A stretch of DNA of 64,000 bases from Desulfobacteraceae bacterium (lineage in GTDB: Bacteria; Desulfobacterota; Desulfobacteria; Desulfobacterales; Desulfosarcinaceae): NCBI GenBank assembly GCA_003599575.1, contig QZKV01000083.1:62001-126000 (forward strand), given 5' to 3'. A program made the position numbers and the translations under genes. This document shows, one piece after another, positions 1 to 8,178 of the stretch. Each line of letters begins with the position of its first letter. Position 1 is the stretch's first letter. Under the pieces are notes generated by a model. That model searched no databases. It was not told where the DNA came from and saw only the letters and a list, made by a program, of their open reading frames with translations.

Positions 1-1939
1 AGTAAGCTGGGTCGGTGTTGCCCACGGAATTAATCATTTTGGCGGCCAGGATGCGCCGGCCGTGAATGCCCAGGTGGATGACCGCGTCGCAGGCATCCCA
101 TTTCAGGAGGGCTTCGATGGCGGTCATGGGGATGGTGGGATCGCTTTCACCCACGATGTCCACGGGATTGCCGCGGCTCCAGTAATCGGGAAGAATCTGG
201 TCGAGCCGGGCCATGATATCTTCGGACAGATCGGGGATGGCCAGTCCCTGCTCGATGCACAGATCGGTGGTGACCACGCCCCAGCCGCCGCCCAGGGTCA
301 GGATGGCGACCCGGTTGCCTTTGGGCAGCGGCAGCGCCGAGAACACGGCCGACAGGTCCAGAAGATCCATGGGCTGCCTGACCTGGATGATGCCGGCCTG
401 GCGGCAGGCCGCTTCAAAGATACGGTGGTCGGAGGCCATGGCGCCGGTATGGCTTGCGGCGGCCATTCCGCCTTGCGAGGTGCGGCCGCCTTTGAGCACC
501 ACGACCGGCTTTTTCTTCGACACGCGGCGGGCGCTTTGGAAAAAACGCGCGCCGTCTTTGACGCTTTCGACGTACAGGACCACGGTGCGGGTCAGGTCAT
601 CGGCTTCGAAGGCCTCCATGTAGTCTTCCAGGGTGACCATGGCCTCGTTGCCCGACCCCGAAAAGGCGCGGATGCCGATGTCCTGCTGCTCGGCAAAGGC
701 CAGCAGTTGGGTGCCCATGTTACCCGACTGGGACACCAGGGAGGTTGATCCGGGCAGCGGGTAGACGTGCACCCCGCAGCAGAAGAAATCGATGTGCGGA
801 TTGCAGATGCCCATGGTGTTGGGGCCGAAGATCAGGATGCCGGCTTTGCGGGCCTCTTCCACCACCTCGTCCTCCAGTTGACGGCCGGCCGCGCCGGTTT
901 CCCTGAATCCCGAGGAGATCAGCAGCATGGCCTTGACTTTCTTTTGGCGCAGCAGCGGAATCTGCTCCTTGACCTTGGCGGCCGGAATGGTGATCACGGC
1001 CAGGTCGATCTCGGCATCGATATCGCTCACCGACCGGTAGGCGGTCTGTCCGGCGATCTGTCCGCCCTTGGGATTCACCAGGTAGACTCTGCCTTTGAAG
1101 TTGCGGTTGAGCACATTGGTGGGAATCATGTGCCCCCATTTGGAGATGCTGCCTGAGGCGCCTATGAAGACCAGCGACTGCGGATAGTAGCAGGAGCGCA
1201 GGGTGCTGCGGTTGACTTCCGATCGGGAAAAGGATTCGCGGCGATCTTTGCCGGTCACGATCAGGGCGTCAACGGCCACGGGACGGCCGTCCGGTTGGAC
1301 GATCAGAGGGTTGATGTCGATCTCCCTGATATCCGGGAACTGCCGGGCCAGATCGGACAGACCCATCAGGATGTTGCGCAACGCGTCCAGATCCACGGCC
1401 GCTTCACCCCGAAACGCTCCCAGCAGTTTGCGGGAGCGGATTTCCTGGAACATGGCGGCGATGTCGGCCGGTTCCAGGGGCGCGATCTTGAACACCGTAT
1501 CGTTCAAGGCTTCGGTGAAGATGCCGCCCAGGCCGAACATGATCACCGGCCCGAACAGGGGATCTCTGAACATACCGGCCACCAGCTCGCGCCGGCCCTG
1601 GACCTGCGGCTGCACCAAAAAGGCTTCGATGCGGCTGCCGGCCCCGGCCTGCATCCGGGTTGCGGCGGCGATCACTTCCGCCGGGCTGTTCAGCCCGACG
1701 CGCACCAGACCGGCTTCGGTCTTGTGCAGGATCTGCGGGCCGACCGCTTTGAGCACGACCGGGAAACCGGTACTCGCCGCCGCCTGGCCGGCCGCTGCGG
1801 GGCTGGCCGCGCGGGTTTCCGCTACCACGGGAACGCCGCAGGCGTTCAGGATGGTTTTGGCGTCATCTTCGCCGATGGCATTGGCACCGGAGGCGATGCT
1901 GGCTTCGATCAAGTCTTGGATATGCGAATCGTTTTTCAT
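1..1939 (-). CDS. ADP-forming acyl-CoA (acetate-CoA) synthetase, 3' end outside window
   Basis: Interconverts acyl-CoA + ADP + Pi with the free acid + ATP, in the cytoplasm. About 646 codons lie in the window; the family is usually near 700 residues, so only the last ~50 are missing. The ATP-grasp (beta) part is N-terminal (it begins MKNDSHIQDL, with the lid-type GVPVV segment near residue 30). The CoA-binding Rossmann part (GRVYLVNPKG) starts near residue 285. The phosphorylated histidine of the ligase domain sits in SHTGAMA, near residue 497. The start ATG overlaps the TGA of the upstream TetR gene (ATGA), so the two genes are probably translationally coupled and co-regulated. The substrate (acetate, branched or aromatic acid) cannot be told from sequence. 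Confidence 0.9.
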   Translation of the reverse strand, partial: MKNDSHIQDLIEASIASGANAIGEDDAKTILNACGVPVVAETRAASPAAAGQAAASTGFPVVLKAVGPQILHKTEAGLVRVGLNSPAEVIAAATRMQAGAGSRIEAFLVQPQVQGRRELVAGMFRDPLFGPVIMFGLGGIFTEALNDTVFKIAPLEPADIAAMFQEIRSRKLLGAFRGEAAVDLDALRNILMGLSDLARQFPDIREIDINPLIVQPDGRPVAVDALIVTGKDRRESFSRSEVNRSTLRSCYYPQSLVFIGASGSISKWGHMIPTNVLNRNFKGRVYLVNPKGGQIAGQTAYRSVSDIDAEIDLAVITIPAAKVKEQIPLLRQKKVKAMLLISSGFRETGAAGRQLEDEVVEEARKAGILIFGPNTMGICNPHIDFFCCGVHVYPLPGSTSLVSQSGNMGTQLLAFAEQQDIGIRAFSGSGNEAMVTLEDYMEAFEADDLTRTVVLYVESVKDGARFFQSARRVSKKKPVVVLKGGRTSQGGMAAASHTGAMASDHRIFEAACRQAGIIQVRQPMDLLDLSAVFSALPLPKGNRVAILTLGGGWGVVTTDLCIEQGLAIPDLSEDIMARLDQILPDYWSRGNPVDIVGESDPTIPMTAIEALLKWDACDAVIHLGIHGRRILAAKMINSVGNTDPAY

Positions 1940-2529
1940 GCTTTGGCACCATTGAACAAAATGGTTGATATTTTCATGGCCATTGCCTGCGCGTCGAGGT
2001 CTCTGGAAAATATGATTTCCCCCAGACAGGCGTGTTCAATGGCCCCCAGAATGATTCTTCTCAGTATCAAAGGATCGGTGTCGGATTTGATTTCGCCCCT
2101 GCGGATGCCTTCCTGAATGATGTCCAGGATATTGCGCGCGTATGTTTTGGCTATGTCATAGGCGGCCGAGCCGAAATAATCCTGCGAATTGCGGACCTCC
2201 AACAGCAGCATGCGGGCAAATACGCGATTGGCGGTATAGTATTCGATTCCAGAATAAATAATGATCTCAAGCTTCTCGATGGCGGACGTTTTGTTCTCGA
2301 TTCGTTTTAAAACCGTGTGGTGGTAATGGGTGAACAGGTCGTGCAGGACCTGGTAGAGCAGATCCTTTTTGCTTTTGAAATATTTATAGATCAGGCCTTC
2401 GGCAACCCCGGCCTTTTCGGCTATCTCGGCCGTGGTAATGGAATGAAAATCCTTGGCCCGCATGAGTTCCGTGAGGGCCTGGATGATTTTCCGGCGTCCC
2501 GGCGGGTTGGTATGGCCTTTGTGCCTCAT
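1936..2529 (-). CDS. TetR/AcrR family transcriptional regulator
   Basis: A 197-residue DNA-binding repressor. The N-terminal helix-turn-helix is clear (TTAEIAEKAGVAEGLIYKYF), followed by an all-helical ligand domain with a TetR C-terminal half typical of regulators of acyl-CoA genes. I chose the ATG at 2529 (MRHKGHTNPP). A start 42 bp further upstream (2571) would lie above the -35 box of the only good promoter. It lies directly upstream of, and overlaps by 4 bp, the ADP-forming acyl-CoA synthetase, so it probably controls itself and that gene in response to an acyl-CoA. The ligand is inferred, not shown. Confidence 0.88.
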   Translation of the reverse strand: MRHKGHTNPPGRRKIIQALTELMRAKDFHSITTAEIAEKAGVAEGLIYKYFKSKKDLLYQVLHDLFTHYHHTVLKRIENKTSAIEKLEIIIYSGIEYYTANRVFARMLLLEVRNSQDYFGSAAYDIAKTYARNILDIIQEGIRRGEIKSDTDPLILRRIILGAIEHACLGEIIFSRDLDAQAMAMKISTILFNGAKA

Positions 2530-2532
2530 GCA

Positions 2533-2565
2533 GGTGAGTAATACCCACCCACAAGAGATTGTCAA
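2533..2565 (-). promoter_or_regulatory. Promoter with overlapping TetR-type operator
   Basis: On the minus strand TTGACA (2565-2560) is followed after 16 bp by TATTAC (2543-2538). Over the -10 box lies the near-palindrome GGTGAGTA-A-TACCCACC (2533-2549; 7 of 8 arm positions match). Its position suggests autorepression by the TetR protein just downstream. The predicted transcription start (~2531) is only about 2 nt from the chosen ATG (2529), so the mRNA may be nearly leaderless. Confidence 0.6.
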
Positions 2566-2637
2566 CCCCATATTGATGGATTCGTAAAATGGCCCTTAAA
2601 ATCGTCGCGCCCTGCGGGACCCAAACGGAACTTCCCC

Positions 2638-2656
2638 GGGTGCATTTTATGCACCC
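2638..2656. promoter_or_regulatory. Perfect 8-bp inverted repeat in divergent intergenic region
   Basis: GGGTGCAT-TTT-ATGCACCC, both arms perfect, 109 bp upstream of the aldo/keto reductase ATG and about 110 bp from the TetR start. No T-tract follows, so it is not an obvious terminator. It could be an operator or the tip of an intergenic repeat. The core TGCATTTTATG recurs near 4725, and a relaxed version near 53415. Confidence 0.4.
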
Positions 2657-2764
2657 TACGCGTGCTCGGATGGATTGACAGGCGAAGCCGCTTTTGTCTA
2701 TACCTCTTTCGCTGCAATCCTGTTAAAAATAGTTGACAGGTTCAATCCAGGAGGTGTTTCGGCG

Positions 2765-3781
2765 ATGAAATCCATACAACTGGGCAAAAGCGGCCTTATG
2801 GTATCGGAAATCGGTTTCGGCGGCATTCCGATCATTCCCTTGAGCCATGAGGCGGGGGTCGATGTGGTGCGGCACTGCCATGCCAGGGGAATCACCTTTT
2901 TCGATACGGCCAACATGTACGGCAACAGCGAAAAGATGATCGGAGACGCGCTGGCGACGGTTCGCAAAAATGTGGTTATCGCGACCAAGACCACCCGCCG
3001 GGATAAGGCCGGTGCGGCCGAGCACATCGCATTGAGCCTGAGGAACCTGAAAACCGATGTCATCGATTTATATCAGTTTCACGCCGTCAGCAAAGACGAA
3101 GACCTGGAAACGATCCTCGCACCCGAGGGCGCCATGCAGGCCGCGCGGGAGGCGGTTGCGGCCGGAAAGATCAGGCACGTGGGGCTGAGCTCCCACAAAA
3201 TCGAAGTGGCCCTCAAGGCGTGCCGGACCGGCCAGTTCGAAACGCTGCAATTCCCGTTCAACTTTATCGAGAACGAACCTGCGGGCGAGCTGTTCAAGAC
3301 CGCCCGCGGACAGAACATGGGGATCATCGGCATGAAGCCGCTGGGCGGCGGTCTTCTGCAAAAGGCTGCGCTCTGTTTTAAATTTCTGCAGCAGTATCCC
3401 GATGTGGTGCCCATACCGGGGATTTCCCAAACGGCGGAGATCGATGAGATTATAGCCCTGTATGATCACCGGCAGCCGCTGAGCGATAAGGAGAAAGCGG
3501 AGATCGAGGCGATCCGGGCCGAGCTGGGCAACAAGTTTTGCCACCGCTGCGGCTATTGCCAGCCGTGTGCGCAGGGGGTTGCGATCACGGAGGTGATGAT
3601 GTTCCGCTCATCGGCCAGACGACTGTCGCCAAAGGTTGCCGCGGCGCTGAGCCGCAAGGCGATGGCAACGGTCGATCTGTGCAGCAATTGCGGGGAATGC
3701 GTGGAAAAATGCCCCTATGAGCTGGACATCCCGGTTTTGATCAGGGAACTCAAGGAGCTGCATGCGGCGCTCGGTGCCTGA
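2765..3781 (+). CDS. Aldo/keto reductase with C-terminal ferredoxin domain
   Basis: A 338-residue oxidoreductase. The AKR barrel starts MKSIQLGKSGLMVSEIGFGG and carries the expected tetrad: Asp and Tyr in FDTANMYGNSE, Lys in VVIATKTT and His in YQFHAVS. The C-terminus adds two cysteine clusters, CHRCGYCQPC near residue 259 and CSNCGECVEKCP near residue 306, the second like a [4Fe-4S] ferredoxin site. This matches the COG1453-type fused AKR family common in anaerobes; the substrate is unknown. The start at 2765 follows AGGAGG at 2749-2754; an in-frame start at 2675 has no such site. It appears to be transcribed alone, divergently from the TetR gene. Confidence 0.9.
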   Translation: MKSIQLGKSGLMVSEIGFGGIPIIPLSHEAGVDVVRHCHARGITFFDTANMYGNSEKMIGDALATVRKNVVIATKTTRRDKAGAAEHIALSLRNLKTDVIDLYQFHAVSKDEDLETILAPEGAMQAAREAVAAGKIRHVGLSSHKIEVALKACRTGQFETLQFPFNFIENEPAGELFKTARGQNMGIIGMKPLGGGLLQKAALCFKFLQQYPDVVPIPGISQTAEIDEIIALYDHRQPLSDKEKAEIEAIRAELGNKFCHRCGYCQPCAQGVAITEVMMFRSSARRLSPKVAAALSRKAMATVDLCSNCGECVEKCPYELDIPVLIRELKELHAALGA

Positions 3782-3931
3782 AGCGGGAATTCTCCTTAGC
3801 TTGGCTTGGAACAGGACCGGGATCGGGATGCCTTCTGCTTCCACTGGCGATGGTGCCGCATGGACTGGGAAGTCATGTTGTCCTATCGCGCTTTCTTGGC
3901 AAAGATCCTGAATAGCGTTCGCAAAGGCATC

Positions 3932-4576
3932 TTATTCGTGGTGGCCGGCATGGCCTTTGGTTATTTCTTCATGCTGTCTTTCCCCATGCTGACCGCCGGT
4001 TTCTTTGATAAGCGTGTGCAGGCCTTCCACATAATGGGTGAAGATGACATAGGATCTGACGAATTCGCGACCGGCTGCGACGGAGTCGGCGGCGTGCTTG
4101 CGTGTTTCGCTGGCATTCTGAAACTTTTCGCGAATGCCCTCGGCCATGGCTTTGGTCAAAACCTCGACCAGCTTATCCACCGACCCGATTTCAATGGCCT
4201 TGTCGGAAAGGGCGACCGCCGGATCTACAGCTTCACCTGGTTTCAGGCCGGTATAAGGCGCTCCTTCGCCGGCCCGATGGATTCGAATCAGTGTTTCGAA
4301 GAAATACAAATCGGCCAACTCTTTGGCTTCGGCGCCTTTGACCCGAACTGCAAGTGTCTTTTTGAAGGCCTCCTGAATCTCTTTTTCATCTTCTGCCGGC
4401 ACCCATTTGAGCAGCGGGGTCACATCATTTTTCTCAAGAGCTATTCTGGCCGTATTGACCACAGGCCCGTCCAGCGTGTCACAATGCGCGAAGACATCGG
4501 TGTTTGAAAGCATGCCAAAGAGTCCGATTCCGACGATTGCCGCCATTGTGCACTTTATGCAATTCTTAAGAGCCAT
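3932..4576 (-). CDS. DUF6448-like exported protein
   Basis: A 214-residue protein with an N-terminal signal peptide (hydrophobic residues ~10-25, cleavage probably after VFA). The mature N-terminus is HCDTLDGPVV, followed by helical segments including AKELADLYFFETLIRIHRAG and APYTGLKPG, a pattern I associate with the DUF6448 family. The C-terminus is His-rich (GGQHGERQHEEITKGHAGHHE), which could bind metal. Function unknown; likely periplasmic. GGAGG lies 8 bp before the ATG. It has no close co-directional partner. Confidence 0.75.
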   Translation of the reverse strand: MALKNCIKCTMAAIVGIGLFGMLSNTDVFAHCDTLDGPVVNTARIALEKNDVTPLLKWVPAEDEKEIQEAFKKTLAVRVKGAEAKELADLYFFETLIRIHRAGEGAPYTGLKPGEAVDPAVALSDKAIEIGSVDKLVEVLTKAMAEGIREKFQNASETRKHAADSVAAGREFVRSYVIFTHYVEGLHTLIKETGGQHGERQHEEITKGHAGHHE

Positions 4577-4750
4577 TTACTTGCCTCCTTTATTTGTACC
4601 GCCAGTGTAATGTTGATGGAATCGTAAAAAGTCCTCCAACCGTATGCCGGACTTGATCCGGCATCCAGAAGATGATGAATTTGCCGAATTGCGGCCTGAG
4701 CCTTATGCTGATGGAACGTGCATTTTATGGTTAGGAGTTCTCTTCTTGAT
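4577..4750. repeat. Intergenic repeat region with REP-like palindrome
   Basis: Holds a perfect 8-bp inverted repeat, ATGCCGGA-CTTGA-TCCGGCAT (4644-4664), of the REP type. It also holds TTGATGGAATCGTAAAA (4613-4629), which recurs with one mismatch at 2573-2589 and marks a dispersed intergenic element. GTGCATTTTATGG near 4724 resembles the core of the 2638-2656 palindrome. No gene seen. Confidence 0.55.
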
Positions 4751-5506
4751 CTACGGAACCCGGCCTCCTGATCTTGGTTCTTCCTGAATTTCGGGTGCGC
4801 TGGGTTGAACAGAAACAGCTTTTGCGGTTCCCGGCATCATTGCCCTGGAGGGGGATGCCACAATCATGCGGTACTCGCCTCGATACCACTCCTTTTTGAT
4901 CATTTTGTCCTCGATCACGCGCAACTCATTTTGGCGCAGAAAATCCTTAAACTGATCCTCATACACCACTGTCCCGAAATTCACAGTGGTCAGGTAAACC
5001 AGTTTGGGTTTCAGGAAATCCAGGAACCGGGAGTGGTTCAAGAACATGGTCTGGAAAAAGACCAGGCGGCCGCCGGGCTTGAGCCATTTCAGAACACGAT
5101 TCAAAACCGCCTGCTGGTTTTGAAACAGCATGAAACTCATGCTGAACAGTATGAAATCGTAAGCGCATCGGGCCGGGGGCCGGAATTGTTCGACCGCTTC
5201 ATGATAGATATGGATCTGGTTTTCCAAATGGAATCTGTGGATCATGTCGCCGCACTGGCTGAGATAGTGACGGTTGATGTCGATTCCGTGGATTTGCAGT
5301 TTCTTGTCACTGATAAGCGGATGAAAATCCTGGATCATGGTGCAGTTACCGATGCCGACGTCGAGAACAACAGATTGGGGCGGAAAATAATTCAAGCAAT
5401 TGTCGTAGCAGTAAAACGTGGCATCGTGAATGAAGAAGCGGTAAAGACGATTGCGCAGGAGTTTGCTCATAGTTTTCACTTGATTGAAATTCGCGAATTC
5501 ACTCAC
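4751..5506 (-). CDS. Class I SAM-dependent methyltransferase
   Basis: 251 residues from a GTG start, or 239 from an internal ATG at 5470; neither has a strong ribosome-binding site. The SAM-binding motif I is VVLDVGIGNCTMI (near residue 47), followed by the acidic end of strand 2 (IHGIDIN) and a LKPGGRLVFFQT motif. The Rossmann fold is therefore clear, but the acceptor is not. The C-terminal ~35 residues are Pro/Glu/Arg-rich and look disordered. No operon partner: the gene upstream is divergent across a 440-bp gap. Confidence 0.8.
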   Translation of the reverse strand: MSEFANFNQVKTMSKLLRNRLYRFFIHDATFYCYDNCLNYFPPQSVVLDVGIGNCTMIQDFHPLISDKKLQIHGIDINRHYLSQCGDMIHRFHLENQIHIYHEAVEQFRPPARCAYDFILFSMSFMLFQNQQAVLNRVLKWLKPGGRLVFFQTMFLNHSRFLDFLKPKLVYLTTVNFGTVVYEDQFKDFLRQNELRVIEDKMIKKEWYRGEYRMIVASPSRAMMPGTAKAVSVQPSAPEIQEEPRSGGRVP

Positions 5507-5620
5507 CCTTATCGCGGGTGTTAAAAGAAAAAGATAGGGGGGAAAAGACGTATACGGGCTTGAAAAAAGCTGTATCTTTATGCCTGGGGTTTTTCCGGCG
5601 GATCAGGGGGACCTGCTGCC

Positions 5621-5677
5621 GACTCGGTCATTCCGACTCGGTAATTCCTTGACATAGCAGGACCGCTTCAATACAAT
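5621..5677 (+). promoter_or_regulatory. cstA promoter with upstream tandem activator-like sites
   Basis: TTGACA (5649-5654), 17 bp, TACAAT (5672-5677): a near-consensus housekeeping promoter. Directly upstream are two adjacent 14-bp copies, GACTCGGTCATTCC and GACTCGGTAATTCC (5621-5634, 5635-5648; one mismatch), placed as a direct-repeat activator site would be. The leader to the cstA ATG is ~265 nt and contains the hairpin ACACCGC-TGATG-GCGGTGT (about 5823-5841). The rest of 5507-5949 holds no gene that I can support. Confidence 0.65.
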
Positions 5678-5949
5678 CACCCCCAGTTTTCCCCTTGTTA
5701 GATCTGATTCAGCCCTGAAACCGGATAGTGAGGTGGTCTTGTGCTTCCCCCAATGTCACGGTTCTTGGCATTTCCCCTCCCGGCCTCAGTTCCGCGGGCT
5801 GCTTCTGTTTCCATGCTTTCTTACACCGCTGATGGCGGTGTGTTCGGTCGGATCATCCACAGGCACTCCGCCGCGGAGCGGCGGGGGCATTCCCGATCCC
5901 CCAGGCGCAATCCCAATCAACCGCTTTAAGGAACAGAAAGGAGGATTAC

Positions 5950-7626
5950 ATGAACTCGGTCATCGTTCTTCTCCTGGGCTTTGCAGTCGCCATATTCGGC
6001 TACAGAGTCTACGCCAAACACATCGATTCCAAGGTCATTAAAGCCGACCCGAAGCGGGCGACCCCGGCCAAAATGTACATGGATGGGGTGGAATTCATGC
6101 CCACCAACAAGAATGTCCTTTTCGGCTACCAGTTCAAATCCATTGCCGGAGCGGCGCCGATTATCGGTCCCATCATCGCCATCCAATGGGGTTGGCTGCC
6201 GGCCCTGATCTGGATTCTGGGGGGGGCGTTGCTCATCGGCTGGGTTCAGGATTACTCGAGCGCCATGGTGGCCATGCGCAATGACGGCGCTTCGTTCGGC
6301 GGTCTGAGCTATAAACTCATCTCACCCAGGGCCAGGGCGATCCTGCTCTCCTTTATCTATTTCTACCTGCTGCTCATTGCGGGCGCCTTCGGAAACGTCG
6401 TGGTCAGCACGGCCACCGGCCTCAAGGCTGCGCCCATGGCATGGCTGTGGCTGACCGTCGGCGGCGTATTGGCCGGCCAGATGATCTACCGTTGGAAAAA
6501 GGACATCATCCTGACCACGGTGGTATGCGTGGCAATCGCACTGTTCGGCATCTGGATGGGCAGCGTGCTCCCCTCCGACAAGCTTATCGGCGACCTGGCC
6601 GCCAGCCGCCCGCTCTGGGCCATCCTGGCCTTCGTCTTCTGTTACTTTGCCGCCGTACTGCCCATATGGCGGTTTGCCCTGCCCATCAACTATGTGGCTT
6701 CCTATATCGTCTTTCTGGGGCTGCTCTTCGGGATTATAGGGATATTCGTCCTGCACCCCAACTTCACCTTGCCGGCCTATACCGGTTTCAACATCAAAAT
6801 CGGTCCCATCTGGCCCATCATGTTCGTGACCATCGCCTGCGGCGCCATCTCCGGCTGGCACAGCATCGTGTCAAGTTCCGGAACCGCCCGGCAGTTGGAG
6901 AGTGAAATGGACGCCCGGCCGGTCGGCGGCGGCGTGATGTTCATCGAGATGCTGCTGGCCATCTTTGCCCTGATCATCGCCGGCACCATTTATGCCGCCC
7001 CGGCCGATTACGCCGCAGCCATTTCCAAAGGCCCGGGTGGGATTTTTGCCGCCGGTGTATCCAAGTTCCTGGGCGCCCTGGGTCTGCCGGCCGGTGTGGG
7101 CAGCGCTTACGGCAGTGTCATGATGATCATTCTGGCCATCACCATCATGCAACTGGTGGTGCGTTTCATGCGCGTGGCCACTTCCGAGCTGCTGGCCGAC
7201 ATCAGCCCCGTGTTCCGCAATCCCCATGTCGGGACCCTGATAGCCAGCCTGCTCGGCATCCTCCTTGTCCTCACCGGCTGGTGGCAGTATCTGTGGGTCC
7301 TTTTCGGCGGAGCCAACCAGTTGATGGCCTCGCTGGCCCTCATGATGGTCACCATCTGGCTGATTTCAGAAGGCAAGCCCGCGGCCTGGGTCTTCTATCC
7401 GATGATTTTCATGTTCCTCACCACCATTGCCGCCCTGGTTTATACCTCCTACAACCTGCTTTCAAAGGTGTTCTCGGGCGCGGTCAAGGGCGAGGCGCTG
7501 ATCGGAAACGCCCTTATGGGACTGGTAGGTTTTTTCCTGGTCATCGCCGCCATAATCCTGGCCGTCGATGGCATCAAGGCGCTCAACCGTTACCGTGTTT
7601 TGAAAGCCAAACCGCTCCCCGCATAA
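5950..7626 (+). CDS. cstA: CstA-family carbon starvation protein / pyruvate-peptide carrier
   Basis: A 558-residue polytopic inner-membrane protein with the CstA N-terminal signature (FGYRVYAKHID, GVEFMPTNKNVLFGYQFKSIAGAAPIIGP, WGWLPALIWILGGALLIGWVQDY, each read directly). It has about 14 hydrophobic helices. It is shorter than the ~700-residue E. coli CstA. Characterised homologues move pyruvate or peptides; the substrate here is inferred. AGGAGG lies 5 bp before the ATG. Downstream come a small protein and two ArsA-like ATPases in the same direction, so they may form one unit. A structured leader and tandem upstream sites suggest tight control by carbon status. Confidence 0.92.
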   Translation: MNSVIVLLLGFAVAIFGYRVYAKHIDSKVIKADPKRATPAKMYMDGVEFMPTNKNVLFGYQFKSIAGAAPIIGPIIAIQWGWLPALIWILGGALLIGWVQDYSSAMVAMRNDGASFGGLSYKLISPRARAILLSFIYFYLLLIAGAFGNVVVSTATGLKAAPMAWLWLTVGGVLAGQMIYRWKKDIILTTVVCVAIALFGIWMGSVLPSDKLIGDLAASRPLWAILAFVFCYFAAVLPIWRFALPINYVASYIVFLGLLFGIIGIFVLHPNFTLPAYTGFNIKIGPIWPIMFVTIACGAISGWHSIVSSSGTARQLESEMDARPVGGGVMFIEMLLAIFALIIAGTIYAAPADYAAAISKGPGGIFAAGVSKFLGALGLPAGVGSAYGSVMMIILAITIMQLVVRFMRVATSELLADISPVFRNPHVGTLIASLLGILLVLTGWWQYLWVLFGGANQLMASLALMMVTIWLISEGKPAAWVFYPMIFMFLTTIAALVYTSYNLLSKVFSGAVKGEALIGNALMGLVGFFLVIAAIILAVDGIKALNRYRVLKAKPLPA

Positions 7627-7675
7627 CAGCCGGGGGAACCGGGAAGAATTAAGGCGGGGCTGGGGGCTGGCAGGC

Positions 7676-7705
7676 GAAGCTTGATCTCAGCAGCCTGTAA
7701 GCTTC
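7676..7705 (+). other. Intercistronic inverted repeat
   Basis: GAAGCTT (7676-7682) and AAGCTTC (7699-7705) pair perfectly, and flanking GGGCTGG/CCAGCCC-type runs could lengthen the stem. It lies between cstA and the 92-residue gene and has no T-tract, so it would more likely tune mRNA stability than end transcription. Confidence 0.35.
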
Positions 7706-7749
7706 CAGCCCTGCAGCCGATGACTGCCGATAGGGAAGAAAGGAAGGCC

Positions 7750-8028
7750 ATGACCGAACAAGAGAAAAAGAAAAAAAAGGAAGGCATCTTACAGGCGATC
7801 AAGGAATTCGTTTACGGGGTTGCCGCCCACGACTCCACCCGCTTTGCCTTGAAGACGCGGGCTAGCATGGAGCACTTGTTCATTCTTATCACGATGGGCG
7901 ACATGCTGGGCGTTCCGATATTACCGCCATATTACTCCCTCAGGCTTCTGCCCTATGTGGTTCCCCAGATCTCGACCTGGAAACGGCGCATGCTGCGGGA
8001 AAAGGATTTGACGGATGCCATGGCGTAA
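7750..8028 (+). CDS. Small protein, paralogue of the one ending the ACIII operon
   Basis: 92 residues; family not recognised. The Lys-rich start (MTEQEKKKKKEG) is followed by an amphipathic stretch and a conserved core: HLFILITMGDMLGVPILPPYYS, RLLPYVVPQ, then WKRRMLREKDLTD. The same core recurs in the protein at 12650-12952, so this is a real two-member family. The core is moderately hydrophobic and could dip into a membrane. The start at 7750 follows AGGAAGG; upstream in-frame starts have no ribosome-binding site. It sits between cstA and the ArsA-like pair, which suggests a partner or client role for the ATPases (inference). Confidence 0.8.
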   Translation: MTEQEKKKKKEGILQAIKEFVYGVAAHDSTRFALKTRASMEHLFILITMGDMLGVPILPPYYSLRLLPYVVPQISTWKRRMLREKDLTDAMA

Positions 8029-8178
8029 CGCGCGGCGCCGGAGTTGGAAGTGAAGTTATTCTGTTCGATTGATGGGAAACCTGCAAATCATTGCCCTTGG
8101 CCAATCATCTGCGCTCTTCATGCATGTTACCCGTAAGGGGTTGGACCATCCCGAACCGCACATCCAAAGGGAGGAGCC

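Noticed and set aside
62-1156. Possible frameshift in the first gene, and plus-strand frames over it
   Set aside because: Following the minus-strand frame codon by codon from 1939 through about 550 showed an unbroken acyl-CoA synthetase reading.
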